A stretch of DNA of 64,000 bases, taken from the NCBI RefSeq assembly GCF_024343575.1, contig NZ_RJUA01000017.1:1-64000 (forward strand), written 5' to 3'. Every line of letters begins with the position of its first letter. The first letter of the stretch is position 1. The translations under genes were made by a program, and so were the position numbers. This stretch comes from Lacihabitans sp. LS3-19 (GTDB taxonomy: Bacteria; Bacteroidota; Bacteroidia; Cytophagales; Spirosomataceae). Below, piece by piece: positions 34,373 to 44,006 of the stretch. The notes under the pieces are model-generated. The model searched no databases. It was not told the origin of the DNA and saw nothing but the letters and a program-made list of their open reading frames with translations.

Positions 34373-37138
34373 ATGGAAATCTCAAAAACATATATTCCCA
34401 AGGAAATTGAAGATAAGTGGTATGCTTATTGGGAAAAAAACAAATTCTTTAAATCTACGCCTAACAAAGACAAAGAACCGTACACAATTGTCATTCCGCC
34501 ACCAAATGTAACGGGTGTGTTACACATGGGACACATGCTCAACAACACCATCCAGGACGTGCTAATTCGTAAAGCTCGGATGGAAGGCAAAGAAGCTTGT
34601 TGGGTGCCTGGAACTGACCACGCATCGATAGCAACTGAAGCGAAAGTGGTGGCAATGCTCAAAGAACAAGGCATCAATAAGGCAGATCTAACAAGAGACG
34701 AATTTCTGAAATATTGTTGGGAATGGACAGAGAAATACGGTGGAATAATCCTGAAACAATTACGCAAACTAGGAGCTTCTTGCGATTGGGATCGTACACG
34801 CTTTACGATGGAGGAAAGCCTTTATGATGCCGTAATTGACGTTTTCGTAGACTTACACCAAAAAGGCGACATTTACCGTGGTTACCGTATGGTAAATTGG
34901 GATCCGCAGGCCAAAACAACGGTATCTGACGAGGAGGTAATCACGAAAGAAATGCCTTCGAAATTGGTGCATATAAAATACATCGGAGATGACGCCGAGG
35001 TGACGATCGCCACAACTCGTCCAGAAACAATTATGGCAGACGCAGCTATATGTGTGCATCCTGAAGACGAGCGTTATAAAAATTTGATAGGCAAAAAAGT
35101 TAGAATTCCACTTATCAACAGAGAAATCAGCATTATTGCCGACGAATATGTAGAGATGGAATTTGGAACGGGATGTTTGAAAGTAACTCCAGCCCATGAC
35201 CAAAATGACTTTGCTCTAGGAGAAAAACATAAACTCGAAGTTATCGATATCCTGACTGATGAAGGAAAACTCAACGAAAAAGCGGAGATTTTAGTAGGTG
35301 AAGATAGATTTGTTGCTCGTAAAATGATTATCAAAATGTTGGAGGAATCGGGCAATTTGGTAAAAGTGGAAGAATACAAATCAAACGTTGGAACATCAGA
35401 AAGAACGGGTGCTGTGATTGAGCCTAAAATCTCTTTGCAGTGGTTCTTGAAAATGGAAAGATTGAGTAAACCAGCTCACGAAAATGTGATGAATGACACC
35501 ATTCAACTCATTCCGCCTAAATTCAAGAATACATACAACCACTGGATGGAAAACGTTCGTGATTGGTGTATCAGTCGTCAGCTGTGGTGGGGACATCGTA
35601 TTCCCGCCTATTATTTGGCAGACGGAACTTACATCGTAGCCAAATCAGTAGAGGCTGCAGTTGAAATCGCTAAAACAAAAAATGGCAAAAATGTTACGGC
35701 CGCTGACTTCACCCAAGACGAAGACGTGTTGGACACATGGTTTAGTTCATGGTTATGGCCAATATCGGTTTTTGATGGTTTCAAAGACCCCAATAATGCT
35801 GACATCAACTATTATTACCCAACCAACGACTTGGTAACAGCCCCTGAAATCCTTTTCTTCTGGGTAGCAAGAATGATAATTGCGGGATTTGAATATAAAG
35901 GCACTTATCCTTTCAAAAACGTTTATCTAACAGGAATAGTAAGAGATAAGCAAGGCCGTAAAATGTCAAAATCTTTAGGGAATTCACCAGACCCATTAGA
36001 TTTGATTGACAAATTCGGAGCAGATGGCGTTCGTACAGGAATGCTTTTCAGTTCACCAGCAGGAAACGACCTACCTTACGACGAAAAACTAGTTGAACAA
36101 GGCCGCAACTTCTCCAATAAAATGTGGAACGCATTTAGGTTGGTGAAGGGTTGGAAAATCGTAAGTTCGAGCGATTCCTCTTCTGTCAATTCGAGCAATC
36201 CAACTGTCAGTTCGAGCATAAGTGAGCATGATAATGCGAAACTTACCAGCGTAGCTGCCGAGAACCTTGTCAGTTCGAGCATAAGTGAGCACGATAGGAA
36301 ACTTACTAGCATAGCTATCGAGAACACGTCTGCAATATTATGGTTTAGAGCCAAACTCAACGCCGCCATCGCCGAAGCCCTCGACCACTACGACAAATTC
36401 AGAATGTCAGACGCCCTTTTAGTAACTTACAATCTCATCTGGAATGACTTCTGCTCGCAGTATCTTGAAATGATAAAGCCAGCCTATTTGGATGGACAAA
36501 GCCTACCGATAGACCAAGGAACTTACGATGCTACGCTAGAATTCTTCGAAGAACTCATGCGTTTGGTACATCCTTGGACGCCTTTTATATCGGAAGAAAT
36601 CTGGCAAAACATACAAGAGCGAGCGGAGAATGACTCCATTTGTATAAAAGAATTCCCGAAAGGAGGGGAGGTAGATACCAAAATATTGGCTGATTTTGAG
36701 ATATTGTTTGAGTTGGTTTCGTGGGTACGAAATACCCGTCAGTCTAAACAAATGTCTCCAAAAGAAGCTTTGCCATTGAGCATCAACACCCAAGATGCCA
36801 ATAAATATGCTCATCTGGAGGATTTAATTAAAAAAATGGCTAACCTTTCAGAAATCACATTTGTGACAACCTCTGTAAAAGGCATGAGCTTAGTAATCAA
36901 AGGAGATGAATTCGGCATAGACTTGGGCGAAAACCTTGACATAACCGCCGAAAAAGAAAACCTAAAAAAAGAGCTCGAATACACCCAAGGTTTTAAAAAA
37001 TCGGTTGAAGGCAAACTAGCTAATGAACGATTTGTAGCCAACGCCGCACCTGATTTAGTTCAACGTGAAAGAGATAAGCTTGCCGACGCAGATGCTAAAA
37101 TAAAGGCTATTGAAGAGGCTTTGGGGAGGTTGGGGTGA
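34373..37138 (+). CDS. valS: Valyl-tRNA synthetase with in-frame repeat insertion
   Basis: The 921-aa class I synthetase charges tRNA-Val. HIGH-like motif PPPNVTGVLHMGHML, the editing domain (TTRPETIMAD), KMSKSLGNSPDP (KMSKS loop), the anticodon-binding helical domain and a C-terminal coiled coil are all present. It is about 45-50 residues longer than usual relatives. The excess is a Ser-rich insert at residues 597-651 (36161-36325), between LVKGWKI and AILWFRAKLN at the junction to the anticodon-binding domain. The insert is made of repeated DNA units in frame and sits at a normally variable linker, so the enzyme is probably still functional. A terminator follows at 37160-37195. Confidence 0.97.
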   Translation: MEISKTYIPKEIEDKWYAYWEKNKFFKSTPNKDKEPYTIVIPPPNVTGVLHMGHMLNNTIQDVLIRKARMEGKEACWVPGTDHASIATEAKVVAMLKEQGINKADLTRDEFLKYCWEWTEKYGGIILKQLRKLGASCDWDRTRFTMEESLYDAVIDVFVDLHQKGDIYRGYRMVNWDPQAKTTVSDEEVITKEMPSKLVHIKYIGDDAEVTIATTRPETIMADAAICVHPEDERYKNLIGKKVRIPLINREISIIADEYVEMEFGTGCLKVTPAHDQNDFALGEKHKLEVIDILTDEGKLNEKAEILVGEDRFVARKMIIKMLEESGNLVKVEEYKSNVGTSERTGAVIEPKISLQWFLKMERLSKPAHENVMNDTIQLIPPKFKNTYNHWMENVRDWCISRQLWWGHRIPAYYLADGTYIVAKSVEAAVEIAKTKNGKNVTAADFTQDEDVLDTWFSSWLWPISVFDGFKDPNNADINYYYPTNDLVTAPEILFFWVARMIIAGFEYKGTYPFKNVYLTGIVRDKQGRKMSKSLGNSPDPLDLIDKFGADGVRTGMLFSSPAGNDLPYDEKLVEQGRNFSNKMWNAFRLVKGWKIVSSSDSSSVNSSNPTVSSSISEHDNAKLTSVAAENLVSSSISEHDRKLTSIAIENTSAILWFRAKLNAAIAEALDHYDKFRMSDALLVTYNLIWNDFCSQYLEMIKPAYLDGQSLPIDQGTYDATLEFFEELMRLVHPWTPFISEEIWQNIQERAENDSICIKEFPKGGEVDTKILADFEILFELVSWVRNTRQSKQMSPKEALPLSINTQDANKYAHLEDLIKKMANLSEITFVTTSVKGMSLVIKGDEFGIDLGENLDITAEKENLKKELEYTQGFKKSVEGKLANERFVANAAPDLVQRERDKLADADAKIKAIEEALGRLG
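36161..36325 (+). repeat. Repeat element inserted in frame in valS
   Basis: This 165-bp block has two units of 63 and 60 bp, from 36205 and 36268, sharing TGTCAGTTCGAGCATAAGTG and a GAAACTTAC...GAGAAC tail. Degenerate AGTTCGAGC/AATTCGAGC units lie before them. Each encodes SSSISEHD...KLTS and keeps the frame. Similar GTCAGTTCGAG words occur as intergenic repeats in other Bacteroidota, from my own memory. Confidence 0.85.
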
Positions 37139-37159
37139 GTTATGGTTTTTATAAATTGA

Positions 37160-37195
37160 AAAAGCACACAGAGTTTATAGGTTTGTGTGCTTTTT
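37160..37195 (+). terminator. Intrinsic terminator after valS
   Basis: AAAAGCACACA at 37160-37170 pairs with TGTGTGCTTTT from 37184, followed by more T residues. Confidence 0.85.
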
Positions 37196-37293
37196 TTACA
37201 ATTTCAATCACCAATGCTTCCGTCTAGGGTTTAGGCTTCGGATTTCCTACTGCCGAGGAATTGGTGGAGGGGTTGAGGAGGGTGGATGGGGTT

Positions 37294-38610
37294 TTATGAT
37301 GATTTTCTCTTCGGTAAGATATAGGTTACAGAAAAAAATAGACTTGGTTTGAAAACCTTCTCAACGGTATTATCTAACGACTGAGCATCTTTCTTATACA
37401 CATTGCCAATTTTATATTCGTCTGTTTTTAATCTATTTACTCTGTTGAAATTTACCCCCGCAGAAAGACTGATTAAATTAGTTTGTTTTCCCAAAACAAT
37501 GGTTGGGCCAATGGCCAAATTAGTTTCAATCGTTGTCAAATCCTTTAGTTCGGTTCCAATACCAACCAACATACCCATTCTTGCGTTTTTGCCATTTCTA
37601 CCTGTAATGTGCAAAAATGAACCTATTCCTAAATTTAGTCTATTTTCTGGAATTCTGCTTTGAAGAGTAACGGTCGAGTCTGTTTTTTTATCAAAATAAG
37701 GCACCAAATTTTGGGCATTTTTACCAAAACTAAGAATAGGCCCAACAGAGTAATCAAGCTTTAAGCCTCCCTTTGTTTCAAAAATAAACGGTTCGTAATC
37801 TTTCTTATTAACCTTTACTTTAAATTCTACTTCGTCTCCATTTGCCACACGCCCAATAGATCGTGCAATGTAGGAGTCTGATAATAGTAGCTTCTTTCTT
37901 AGTTCATAAGTTTTCAAATTAAGGGTATCTAAACCTTTATCTAACCTTGTATAATTTGACCTAATCGTCTCTGCTTCTTTCTTTATTCTGCTTGAATCTA
38001 CTGACTCAGTTTTCAAAGCCAATTGTAGGGTCTTAACATATGATAGATAGGCTTTTTCGTAAGTTTGTTCAAACTTATCCTCCTCAATTTCGGCTTTTTT
38101 CAACAATTCATCAATCTTATAATCTTTCATTGCATCAGACATTACATTTTCATTATTGAAGGTTTCAATTTTAGAAATATGTATTAGAATACTATAAATC
38201 TTTTGAAGCGAACTCAAATTACTAACAGCTTGATTGTAAATAATACAATCTTTTACAAGGTCTTCTAAACTTTGTTTAAGATTGTCAATTTCATTCTTCT
38301 TGATTTTATTCGCAACAATAGCTGACATTGCTTTTGTAGCATCACTTATAGAATCTTCATTAGCTTTTTTTTCAATTCCAAATAGGGTCGCAAAGGATGC
38401 GGAAGGAACTGACACGTAAGAGACTATTTTGGTGTCAATTTCGACTTCGGAAGCAAATTTATTAACATTCTGAACCTCTAAGGTAACTATTTTACCATGT
38501 TTAAGCTTCAATGTATCATTTACTCTATTATTACTTAAATCAAAGACAGCTTGAGAGTAAGCATTTGAACTTAGGCCAAGAATTGCAAAAACCGTAATTA
38601 TTTTTTTCAT
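37294..38610 (-). CDS. Secreted hypothetical protein with helical middle and barrel-like C-terminus
   Basis: The 438-aa product has a signal peptide (MKKIITVFAILGLSSNAYSQ). A short beta part precedes a long helical, Lys/Glu-rich region (about residues 75-235). The C-terminal 170 residues of beta strands with Gly and aromatic residues (LKLDYSVGPILSFG, GIGSFLHITGRNGKN, FKPSLFFSVTYILP) look like a small outer-membrane barrel. I recognise no family. It starts 7 bp after the DyP peroxidase stop on the same strand, so the two are likely cotranscribed. Confidence 0.6.
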   Translation of the reverse strand: MKKIITVFAILGLSSNAYSQAVFDLSNNRVNDTLKLKHGKIVTLEVQNVNKFASEVEIDTKIVSYVSVPSASFATLFGIEKKANEDSISDATKAMSAIVANKIKKNEIDNLKQSLEDLVKDCIIYNQAVSNLSSLQKIYSILIHISKIETFNNENVMSDAMKDYKIDELLKKAEIEEDKFEQTYEKAYLSYVKTLQLALKTESVDSSRIKKEAETIRSNYTRLDKGLDTLNLKTYELRKKLLLSDSYIARSIGRVANGDEVEFKVKVNKKDYEPFIFETKGGLKLDYSVGPILSFGKNAQNLVPYFDKKTDSTVTLQSRIPENRLNLGIGSFLHITGRNGKNARMGMLVGIGTELKDLTTIETNLAIGPTIVLGKQTNLISLSAGVNFNRVNRLKTDEYKIGNVYKKDAQSLDNTVEKVFKPSLFFSVTYILPKRKSS

Positions 38611-38617
38611 GACTAAC

Positions 38618-40018
38618 TTATTTTAAAGTTTTCAAAAAAGGAATACTTGGAGCAAAGAAATATTCTCCACCTTTCATAGTTACAAATTGATCGAAAGTCA
38701 TTCTTACCTCAGAGTTCTTATCGCCCCACTTTTTAAAGTAAGAGCTTTCAGAAGGATAACCGTCTTGGCCTATTTTCTGGCCTATTATAAGGTCAAGACC
38801 AACGTCATTACCATCATTAATCCCAAGTGCATTTTTGGGAAAACTTTTATCATTTGCCCATTGTTTTTGAATTCTTTCAAACTGAGCTTCGATACTGGCC
38901 TGATAGCTCTGGAATAACAGCCCAACACCTCCCAAGGGTTTAGTTTCTGCAATCCCGTCGTCCATATCGTCTAGCCGTTCTCCGAAAGGAATTCCTCTTC
39001 TTGCCATTATGGCGGACTTTGAGTCACTTATATCACTTCTTGGATTGGTTTTTCTGATATGAGCGTGGTAAGGACATTTGCTTTGTTCGTCTTCAGAATA
39101 ATCAAAATTATTGAAGGAAGAGTTGGCTATTAAGCCTTCATGTTCTGACATTTGAATCGGTGTGCCGTCCTCAAATCTACCCATAATCATAGCTCCAACT
39201 CGTTCTCTTTCGTCACCTTTTAAATGTAAATTATCAGCCAATTTCTCTTCAGCCTTTTTAAAACCTTGAACGTTTTGCTCTAATTTTCTAAAAACAAAAA
39301 AACTGCCCTGGGCAGTGGTGAAAAATGGATCTGGGGTTAAAACCAGTTTTAGATCTGCGGTTGGGTCGAACTTTAGTTTTCCAGATTCTCCGTGAGCATC
39401 TCTGTATTTTTGTATTTCATCTTCAAAAAATAAAGGCTGCGATATGCCATCTACATAACCGAAATGCTCCAAACCTGCTCCTTCTCTATTTTTAATTGCA
39501 TCTCCAAATTCTATATGGTGTACGGTAGCAAATGATTCTACTTCATTCTTAATTTTTGCAGCCAATTGTTCAACCTTATTTTTTTCATTATCACCTATTA
39601 ATAAGTGAAAATGTATATTTTGTTGGTAGCCCTCACCCCATTTCGCTTTGTCGGGATCATCTAAACCAGCCTGTTCCATCCCATTTAAAAAAGCAGATTT
39701 ACCCAAAAATTTGTCTTCTGTGATCAACGGGTCGAAAAGGTAATCGTATCCCAGTCTAGAAATGTGTATGCAAGCAAAAAGTCCTCCATCAATTCTTTGA
39801 GTTTTCCAGAGATGGGTTGCATACAACTGCTCATATCCTGACTTTATAATTCCTTCATTTACTAGACTATTTAGCCAATTCTTCACTTCCTTTTCTTCTC
39901 CTAATCTACCTTCAATAAAAAGATTCGCAGTATGTTCTCTTCCATGACTTTTGAGAATATTTCCTTGTATGTCACTCAGTGTCTGACGGTGCTTTGGGTC
40001 TAAATAATTAATTGCCAT
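38618..40018 (-). CDS. Dye-decolorizing (DyP-type) heme peroxidase
   Basis: The 466-aa protein carries the DyP signature GXXDG as GYVDG (187-191, catalytic Asp190) and the proximal heme His320 in CPYHAHIRKTNPRSD. Arg340/341 in ARRGIPFGER supplies the distal Arg. Such enzymes oxidise bulky phenolic compounds or dyes with peroxide. There is no signal peptide or Tat motif, so it is probably cytoplasmic. No encapsulin gene is near. The hypothetical barrel-like protein gene downstream shares its transcript. Confidence 0.92.
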   Translation of the reverse strand: MAINYLDPKHRQTLSDIQGNILKSHGREHTANLFIEGRLGEEKEVKNWLNSLVNEGIIKSGYEQLYATHLWKTQRIDGGLFACIHISRLGYDYLFDPLITEDKFLGKSAFLNGMEQAGLDDPDKAKWGEGYQQNIHFHLLIGDNEKNKVEQLAAKIKNEVESFATVHHIEFGDAIKNREGAGLEHFGYVDGISQPLFFEDEIQKYRDAHGESGKLKFDPTADLKLVLTPDPFFTTAQGSFFVFRKLEQNVQGFKKAEEKLADNLHLKGDERERVGAMIMGRFEDGTPIQMSEHEGLIANSSFNNFDYSEDEQSKCPYHAHIRKTNPRSDISDSKSAIMARRGIPFGERLDDMDDGIAETKPLGGVGLLFQSYQASIEAQFERIQKQWANDKSFPKNALGINDGNDVGLDLIIGQKIGQDGYPSESSYFKKWGDKNSEVRMTFDQFVTMKGGEYFFAPSIPFLKTLK

Positions 40019-40182
40019 AATTTTAAAAAATTTAATGAAGCCCTACTCTCTTTTTATCGCTGCTTTTTCGGGATACTTTCAGCTTAAACAACTTTTGGAA
40101 TTTGTTAACAGTGTAATATTTATGCCGTATTTGATAACCAAGATTGTCCAAGTATAAAAAAATACTTAAGAAAATAAGTTGG

Positions 40183-40428
40183 TCAATTTTTGATTAAGAA
40201 AATTCCAGCAACCAGTAGTCCAAAACCCACAACTGATAACCATGGTAATTTTTCAATAATTGCCAAAATGATTTTCGCAATGTTGTCATCAATACTAGCC
40301 ACTTCTAAGCCCTTATTTGTGTTTTCTTTTGGATGGAGTTCATTCCATAATAAAAGAAGTTGAAAGAGTGTGCCTAGTATTATTAGAATAATTCCCAATA
40401 AATCCTTAATAAATTCGATGTTTTTCAT
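40183..40428 (-). CDS. Small two-helix membrane protein
   Basis: 81 aa with helices at about residues 10-28 (LLGIILIILGTLFQLLLLW) and 60-78. The loop between them is polar and acidic. No family recognised and no clear partner. It lies between the DyP and the repeat protein genes with gaps of about 164 and 77 bp. Confidence 0.5.
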   Translation of the reverse strand: MKNIEFIKDLLGIILIILGTLFQLLLLWNELHPKENTNKGLEVASIDDNIAKIILAIIEKLPWLSVVGFGLLVAGIFLIKN

Positions 40429-40505
40429 AATCTTATTTTTTTAAAAGTTTAAATTTTCAGATTCAAGAGCCTTTTGAACGGGTAAACTCATATTTCTTTC
40501 CTCTA

Positions 40506-42236
40506 TCAATTACACCCCCCAAACTCAGTCATAAATACAACCCCATTATCAGCCTTAAAACCTGGTTCAAGTGTGATGCTTTTTCCTGCTTTATAGGTTA
40601 CAATGGCGGTTCCAGTTATTTTATTCGTGGCGATAATAACTCCAGTGCTGGCATTTACTTCCTTAATCAAAATCCCACTCGAAATATCATGTGCCGTACT
40701 CGCCAATGTCATGGAAGTAGCACATGGCGGTGGGCAAACCGACAAAACCGAAAATGGAACTGCTGGGTTATCAGATGCAGAAGGGTTTGATGAAATAATT
40801 CTTATCTTATAATTGCTACCAACACTTACAGAATTAGGAACCGTTGCCACTATTGTGCCTGAACTAACACTCGTCAAAGACCCAAGTGAAGTTGTTCCAC
40901 TGGTAAACGTTCCTGATGCGTTTGAAAGCTGTGCCGTGAAAACATTACCCGAATTGAAAGTGCCGACCGCCGTAAATGGAATATTGAAAGCGGTGTTTTG
41001 ACAGAAAGCAGAAGGTGAGCTAGAAAGTGTAAAAGTATTTGAAACTATAAAGTCTTTTATACCTACTACACTCCATTTGTTATTAATATCTTTGGCTCTA
41101 ATTGAAATTTTATGAGTACCTAAGCCTAAGCTAGTCAAAGCCGCTGTGAAATTCACAGTAACAGGTGAATCAGGGCTTACGGCTACGGCAGTTGCTGCCC
41201 CATAACCAGGGTCTGTGTCTATGAAATACTCCATGGCAACGATATTCGGAATGCTTGAAGAAACCGTTGATTCTTTATAAAATGGCCTTACGGCTACAAC
41301 ACTCCATTTGTTATTGGCATCTTTTGCTCGAACCGAGAGAAAATGAAAACCATCTGTAACCGTATTTGGCAAAGCAAAAGTAAAATTTTGAGACATTGGA
41401 CTCCCTGCTGTAACTGCTACGCTAGTTGCCAATCCATAACCTGGATCGGCATCAATAAAATATTCCAACGCGGTAATATTTGGAATACTTGCTGTAGAAA
41501 TCGCTTCTTTGTAGAAAGGCCTTACAGCTACAGCACTCCATTTATTATTAGCATCTTTTGCCCTTATAGAAATAAAATGAAAACCATCAGCCACTGTATT
41601 TAGCAAAGCTACAGTAAAGTTTTGAGTCAATGGGCTTCCTGCTGTAACCGCCACACTTGTAGCTAAACCATAGCCTGGGTCGGCATCAATAAAATATTCC
41701 ATTGCGGTAATATTTGGAATACTTGCCGTAGAAATTGCTTCTTTATAGAAAGGCCTTACTGCTACCTCGGACCATTTATTATTGGCATCTTTGGCTCTTA
41801 TAGAAAGAAAATGAAAACCTTCTGATACAGTATTTGGCAAAGTAACGGTAAAATTTTGAGTCAATGGACTTCCAGCCGTGACGGCTACACTTGTAGCCAA
41901 TCCATAGCCTGGGTCGGCATCAATGAAATATTCCAATTCTGTAATATTTGGAATGGCAGCCGTAGAAATAGCCTCTTTGTAAAAAGGCCTAATGGCGGTT
42001 ATTCCCCAAGTATTATTAACATCTTTAGCTCGGATACTCAAAAAATGAAACCCATCTGATACGCTCGAAACAGAAATATTAATATTAGCAGTTAAAGACG
42101 TATTAGCAGTAATTGGCACATCTATTCCTGCTCCGAAACCTGGATCCGCATCAATGAAATATTCTAATTTATTGATATTTTGGGCGAAAACAAAGGTGTA
42201 AGGCAGTAAAAGGACTAGAAAAAATAACTTTTTCAT
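40506..42236 (-). CDS. Secreted repeat protein with 3-coathanger stack domain
   Basis: The 576-aa protein has a signal peptide (MKKLFFLVLLLPYTFVFAQ) and five tandem repeats of 78 residues (234 bp). Each is built on LEYFIDADPGYG, then GFHFLSIRAKDANNKWS and VRPFYKE. Repeats 2-4 are nearly identical. After them comes a beta-sandwich region with NPSASDNPAVPF. The C-terminus (KITGTAIVTYKAGKSITLEPG, key words KSITLEPGFKA) is the 3-coathanger stack domain. It is exported, probably surface-located, and has no enzymatic motif. It follows the beta-helix protein gene by 11 bp and a LytTR regulator, forming one transcription unit. Confidence 0.8.
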   Translation of the reverse strand: MKKLFFLVLLLPYTFVFAQNINKLEYFIDADPGFGAGIDVPITANTSLTANINISVSSVSDGFHFLSIRAKDVNNTWGITAIRPFYKEAISTAAIPNITELEYFIDADPGYGLATSVAVTAGSPLTQNFTVTLPNTVSEGFHFLSIRAKDANNKWSEVAVRPFYKEAISTASIPNITAMEYFIDADPGYGLATSVAVTAGSPLTQNFTVALLNTVADGFHFISIRAKDANNKWSAVAVRPFYKEAISTASIPNITALEYFIDADPGYGLATSVAVTAGSPMSQNFTFALPNTVTDGFHFLSVRAKDANNKWSVVAVRPFYKESTVSSSIPNIVAMEYFIDTDPGYGAATAVAVSPDSPVTVNFTAALTSLGLGTHKISIRAKDINNKWSVVGIKDFIVSNTFTLSSSPSAFCQNTAFNIPFTAVGTFNSGNVFTAQLSNASGTFTSGTTSLGSLTSVSSGTIVATVPNSVSVGSNYKIRIISSNPSASDNPAVPFSVLSVCPPPCATSMTLASTAHDISSGILIKEVNASTGVIIATNKITGTAIVTYKAGKSITLEPGFKADNGVVFMTEFGGCN

Positions 42237-42247
42237 AATTTTTAAAT

Positions 42248-43333
42248 CTAATTATTTCCTCTTACAGATACGTTGACATTTATAGGTGTAGTGCTATTTC
42301 CTACGCCTGAAGGTAAGTAACTTGTAATGATTGGATAAGCAGGCATCCCCGACAAAATATAGGGATTTGAACCTCCAAATGCCCCAGCATTTGTCCCTCC
42401 AGTACCAATGCCGATGGCTGAAGAACCAACCCCAAGTTGAAAGTTTGCATCTTCTGTGCTCCAAGTAGTCCAAGGATTTGAAGTTAAAAAAGTAACGGTT
42501 TCGTCGCCGAAATTGACATTACCATTACCAGAAGGGGTTGCTGCCTGTCCAAGGCAAATATTATTTGAAATTGTATTTCCGACACTTGACCCATTAATTA
42601 CACCAACTACAAATTCTTGAACTGTAGCAGAACCTCTGGCATCTAAAATGTTATTGGTTACACCACAACCAAATAAGGAAGAGAAAGCCGAACCACCGCC
42701 CCTATAATAAATATTATTGCTAATTACAGAATTTGTTAAGTTAATAATTGAACCAGAAAAAATAATACAATTTGAGACTAAACAATTATACCCATACTGG
42801 CTATTGATTACTGTTGAATTATTTCCTGAAACACCTCCAGACATATAACACTTCGTAATTGTGCCATTATTCCCTCTTGAATTTACTCCACCAACTAAAT
42901 TAGTACTTACTCCAAAGAAAGTACTTCCCAATTTGCATCGAGTAATAGTAATATTTATATCATTAATGCTCACGCTCCCCACTTGGTCAATTCCTGTTAA
43001 AATACTATTAGCTGAGCCATTATTAAATGTTAGTGTGCTGATTTGTGAATTACGTGTTTCAAATGAATTATTTATATTTTTACTATTAAAATAACCATTT
43101 CCAATAATGGTAAGTCGTTTACGGCAATCCAACGTGCCATAGTTTGTTGTACTTGGTTCTACATAAACAATATCCCCGGCAACAGCTGCATCATGGGCGG
43201 CTTGAATGGTTGTATAAACATTCACCCCCGCAATACCAGGGTTATTGTTACAACGGCGAACAGTCTGGGCAGAAATAGAAAGGCTAAATGCCAAAAGGCA
43301 AATAATTGATAAGAAAGTAATTGATTTTTTCAT
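42248..43333 (-). CDS. Secreted right-handed beta-helix protein
   Basis: The 361-aa product has a signal peptide (MKKSITFLSIICLLAFSLSISA-Q). It has a parallel beta-helix pattern: YTTIQAAHDAAVAGDIVYVEP at the cap, then short Asn/Gly-rich coils such as ISNNIYYRGGG, VTNNILDARG and ISNNICLG. This resembles pectate-lyase-like or NosD-like folds, but no catalytic motif is recognisable. The LytTR gene lies 4 bp upstream, and the coathanger protein gene is 11 bp downstream. It may bind or modify a polysaccharide. Confidence 0.8.
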   Translation of the reverse strand: MKKSITFLSIICLLAFSLSISAQTVRRCNNNPGIAGVNVYTTIQAAHDAAVAGDIVYVEPSTTNYGTLDCRKRLTIIGNGYFNSKNINNSFETRNSQISTLTFNNGSANSILTGIDQVGSVSINDINITITRCKLGSTFFGVSTNLVGGVNSRGNNGTITKCYMSGGVSGNNSTVINSQYGYNCLVSNCIIFSGSIINLTNSVISNNIYYRGGGSAFSSLFGCGVTNNILDARGSATVQEFVVGVINGSSVGNTISNNICLGQAATPSGNGNVNFGDETVTFLTSNPWTTWSTEDANFQLGVGSSAIGIGTGGTNAGAFGGSNPYILSGMPAYPIITSYLPSGVGNSTTPINVNVSVRGNN

Positions 43334-43337
43334 TGTT

Positions 43338-43640
43338 TTATTTAATTATTGAGATACTATTTTTTACATAATTGATTCTTCTGCGAGAGATTTTCAAAAG
43401 ATTTCCATTGGCCATTTTCAGAGAAGCATAAACTCCATAATGCTCCATTTCTTTCACATAATCAGGATTCACCAAATGGTTTTTGCTAACTCTTATGAAG
43501 CTTCCAAGCTTCTCTTGGTGTCTCAAAAGCGTAAAGCTCGACACCACCTTCTTTCCATCCACCAGATGGAATTCTGTGTAGTTGATATCACCTCTCAGAA
43601 AGAGGATTTCATTGCTTTGGGGGTAATTGATTTTTATCAT
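43338..43640 (-). CDS. LytTR DNA-binding domain protein
   Basis: ATG 43640 gives 100 aa (MIKINYPQSNEILFL). The frame opens 54 bp upstream, but then it would overlap more of the next gene. It is a stand-alone LytTR domain: IDYTEFHLVDGKKV-like start, ERxGSFIRVSKNHLVNPDYV with the DNA-contacting SKNHLVN motif, and KISRRRINYVK at the end. No receiver domain is attached. It overlaps the 81-aa ORF upstream by 32 bp. It heads a unit with the beta-helix and coathanger genes, which it may regulate. Confidence 0.88.
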   Translation of the reverse strand: MIKINYPQSNEILFLRGDINYTEFHLVDGKKVVSSFTLLRHQEKLGSFIRVSKNHLVNPDYVKEMEHYGVYASLKMANGNLLKISRRRINYVKNSISIIK

Positions 43641-43854
43641 GACTTTTGGGGTGTTTGGTTTCCCAACCACTGACAAACCAATGGTTGTTATCAATAAATA
43701 CTTTGTCTTCTTTCAATAAATCATAAAGGATTCTGAATTCTTCTTGTGAGAGCTGCCCAAATGCATGTGATACTTGTTCTTCATCCACAGCCGTGAGGTA
43801 GCCCTCTTTGGCTTTGGTATCCCATCCAATGGTGTAGCTGACCACTTTCTTCAT
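43609..43854 (-). CDS. Small hypothetical protein upstream of LytTR
   Basis: 81 aa, soluble, with no recognised domain: an N-terminal strand region (VSYTIGWDTKAKEGYLTAVDE) and then a helix. It overlaps the LytTR start by 32 bp, which suggests coupled translation. It may act with LytTR. Only the open frame, overlap and position support it. Confidence 0.55.
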   Translation of the reverse strand: MKKVVSYTIGWDTKAKEGYLTAVDEEQVSHAFGQLSQEEFRILYDLLKEDKVFIDNNHWFVSGWETKHPKSHDKNQLPPKQ

Positions 43855-44006
43855 CCTCTATTTTTTCTTATCAAAATTAGGCTGAAGCAGTGGGCAAGGA
43901 AATACTGTGATTTTGGTATTTTTTGGGGATTGAGTACTGTTTAGGCAGTAGATTTGGGCCTATATTTAGATTTTTATGTATCTTCACAAAGTTTTTGCAT
44001 GTATTA

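Noticed and set aside
34373-37138. valS as a pseudogene because of the inserted repeats
   Set aside because: The insert keeps frame, lies in a variable linker, and all catalytic motifs (HIGH-like, KMSKS) are intact.
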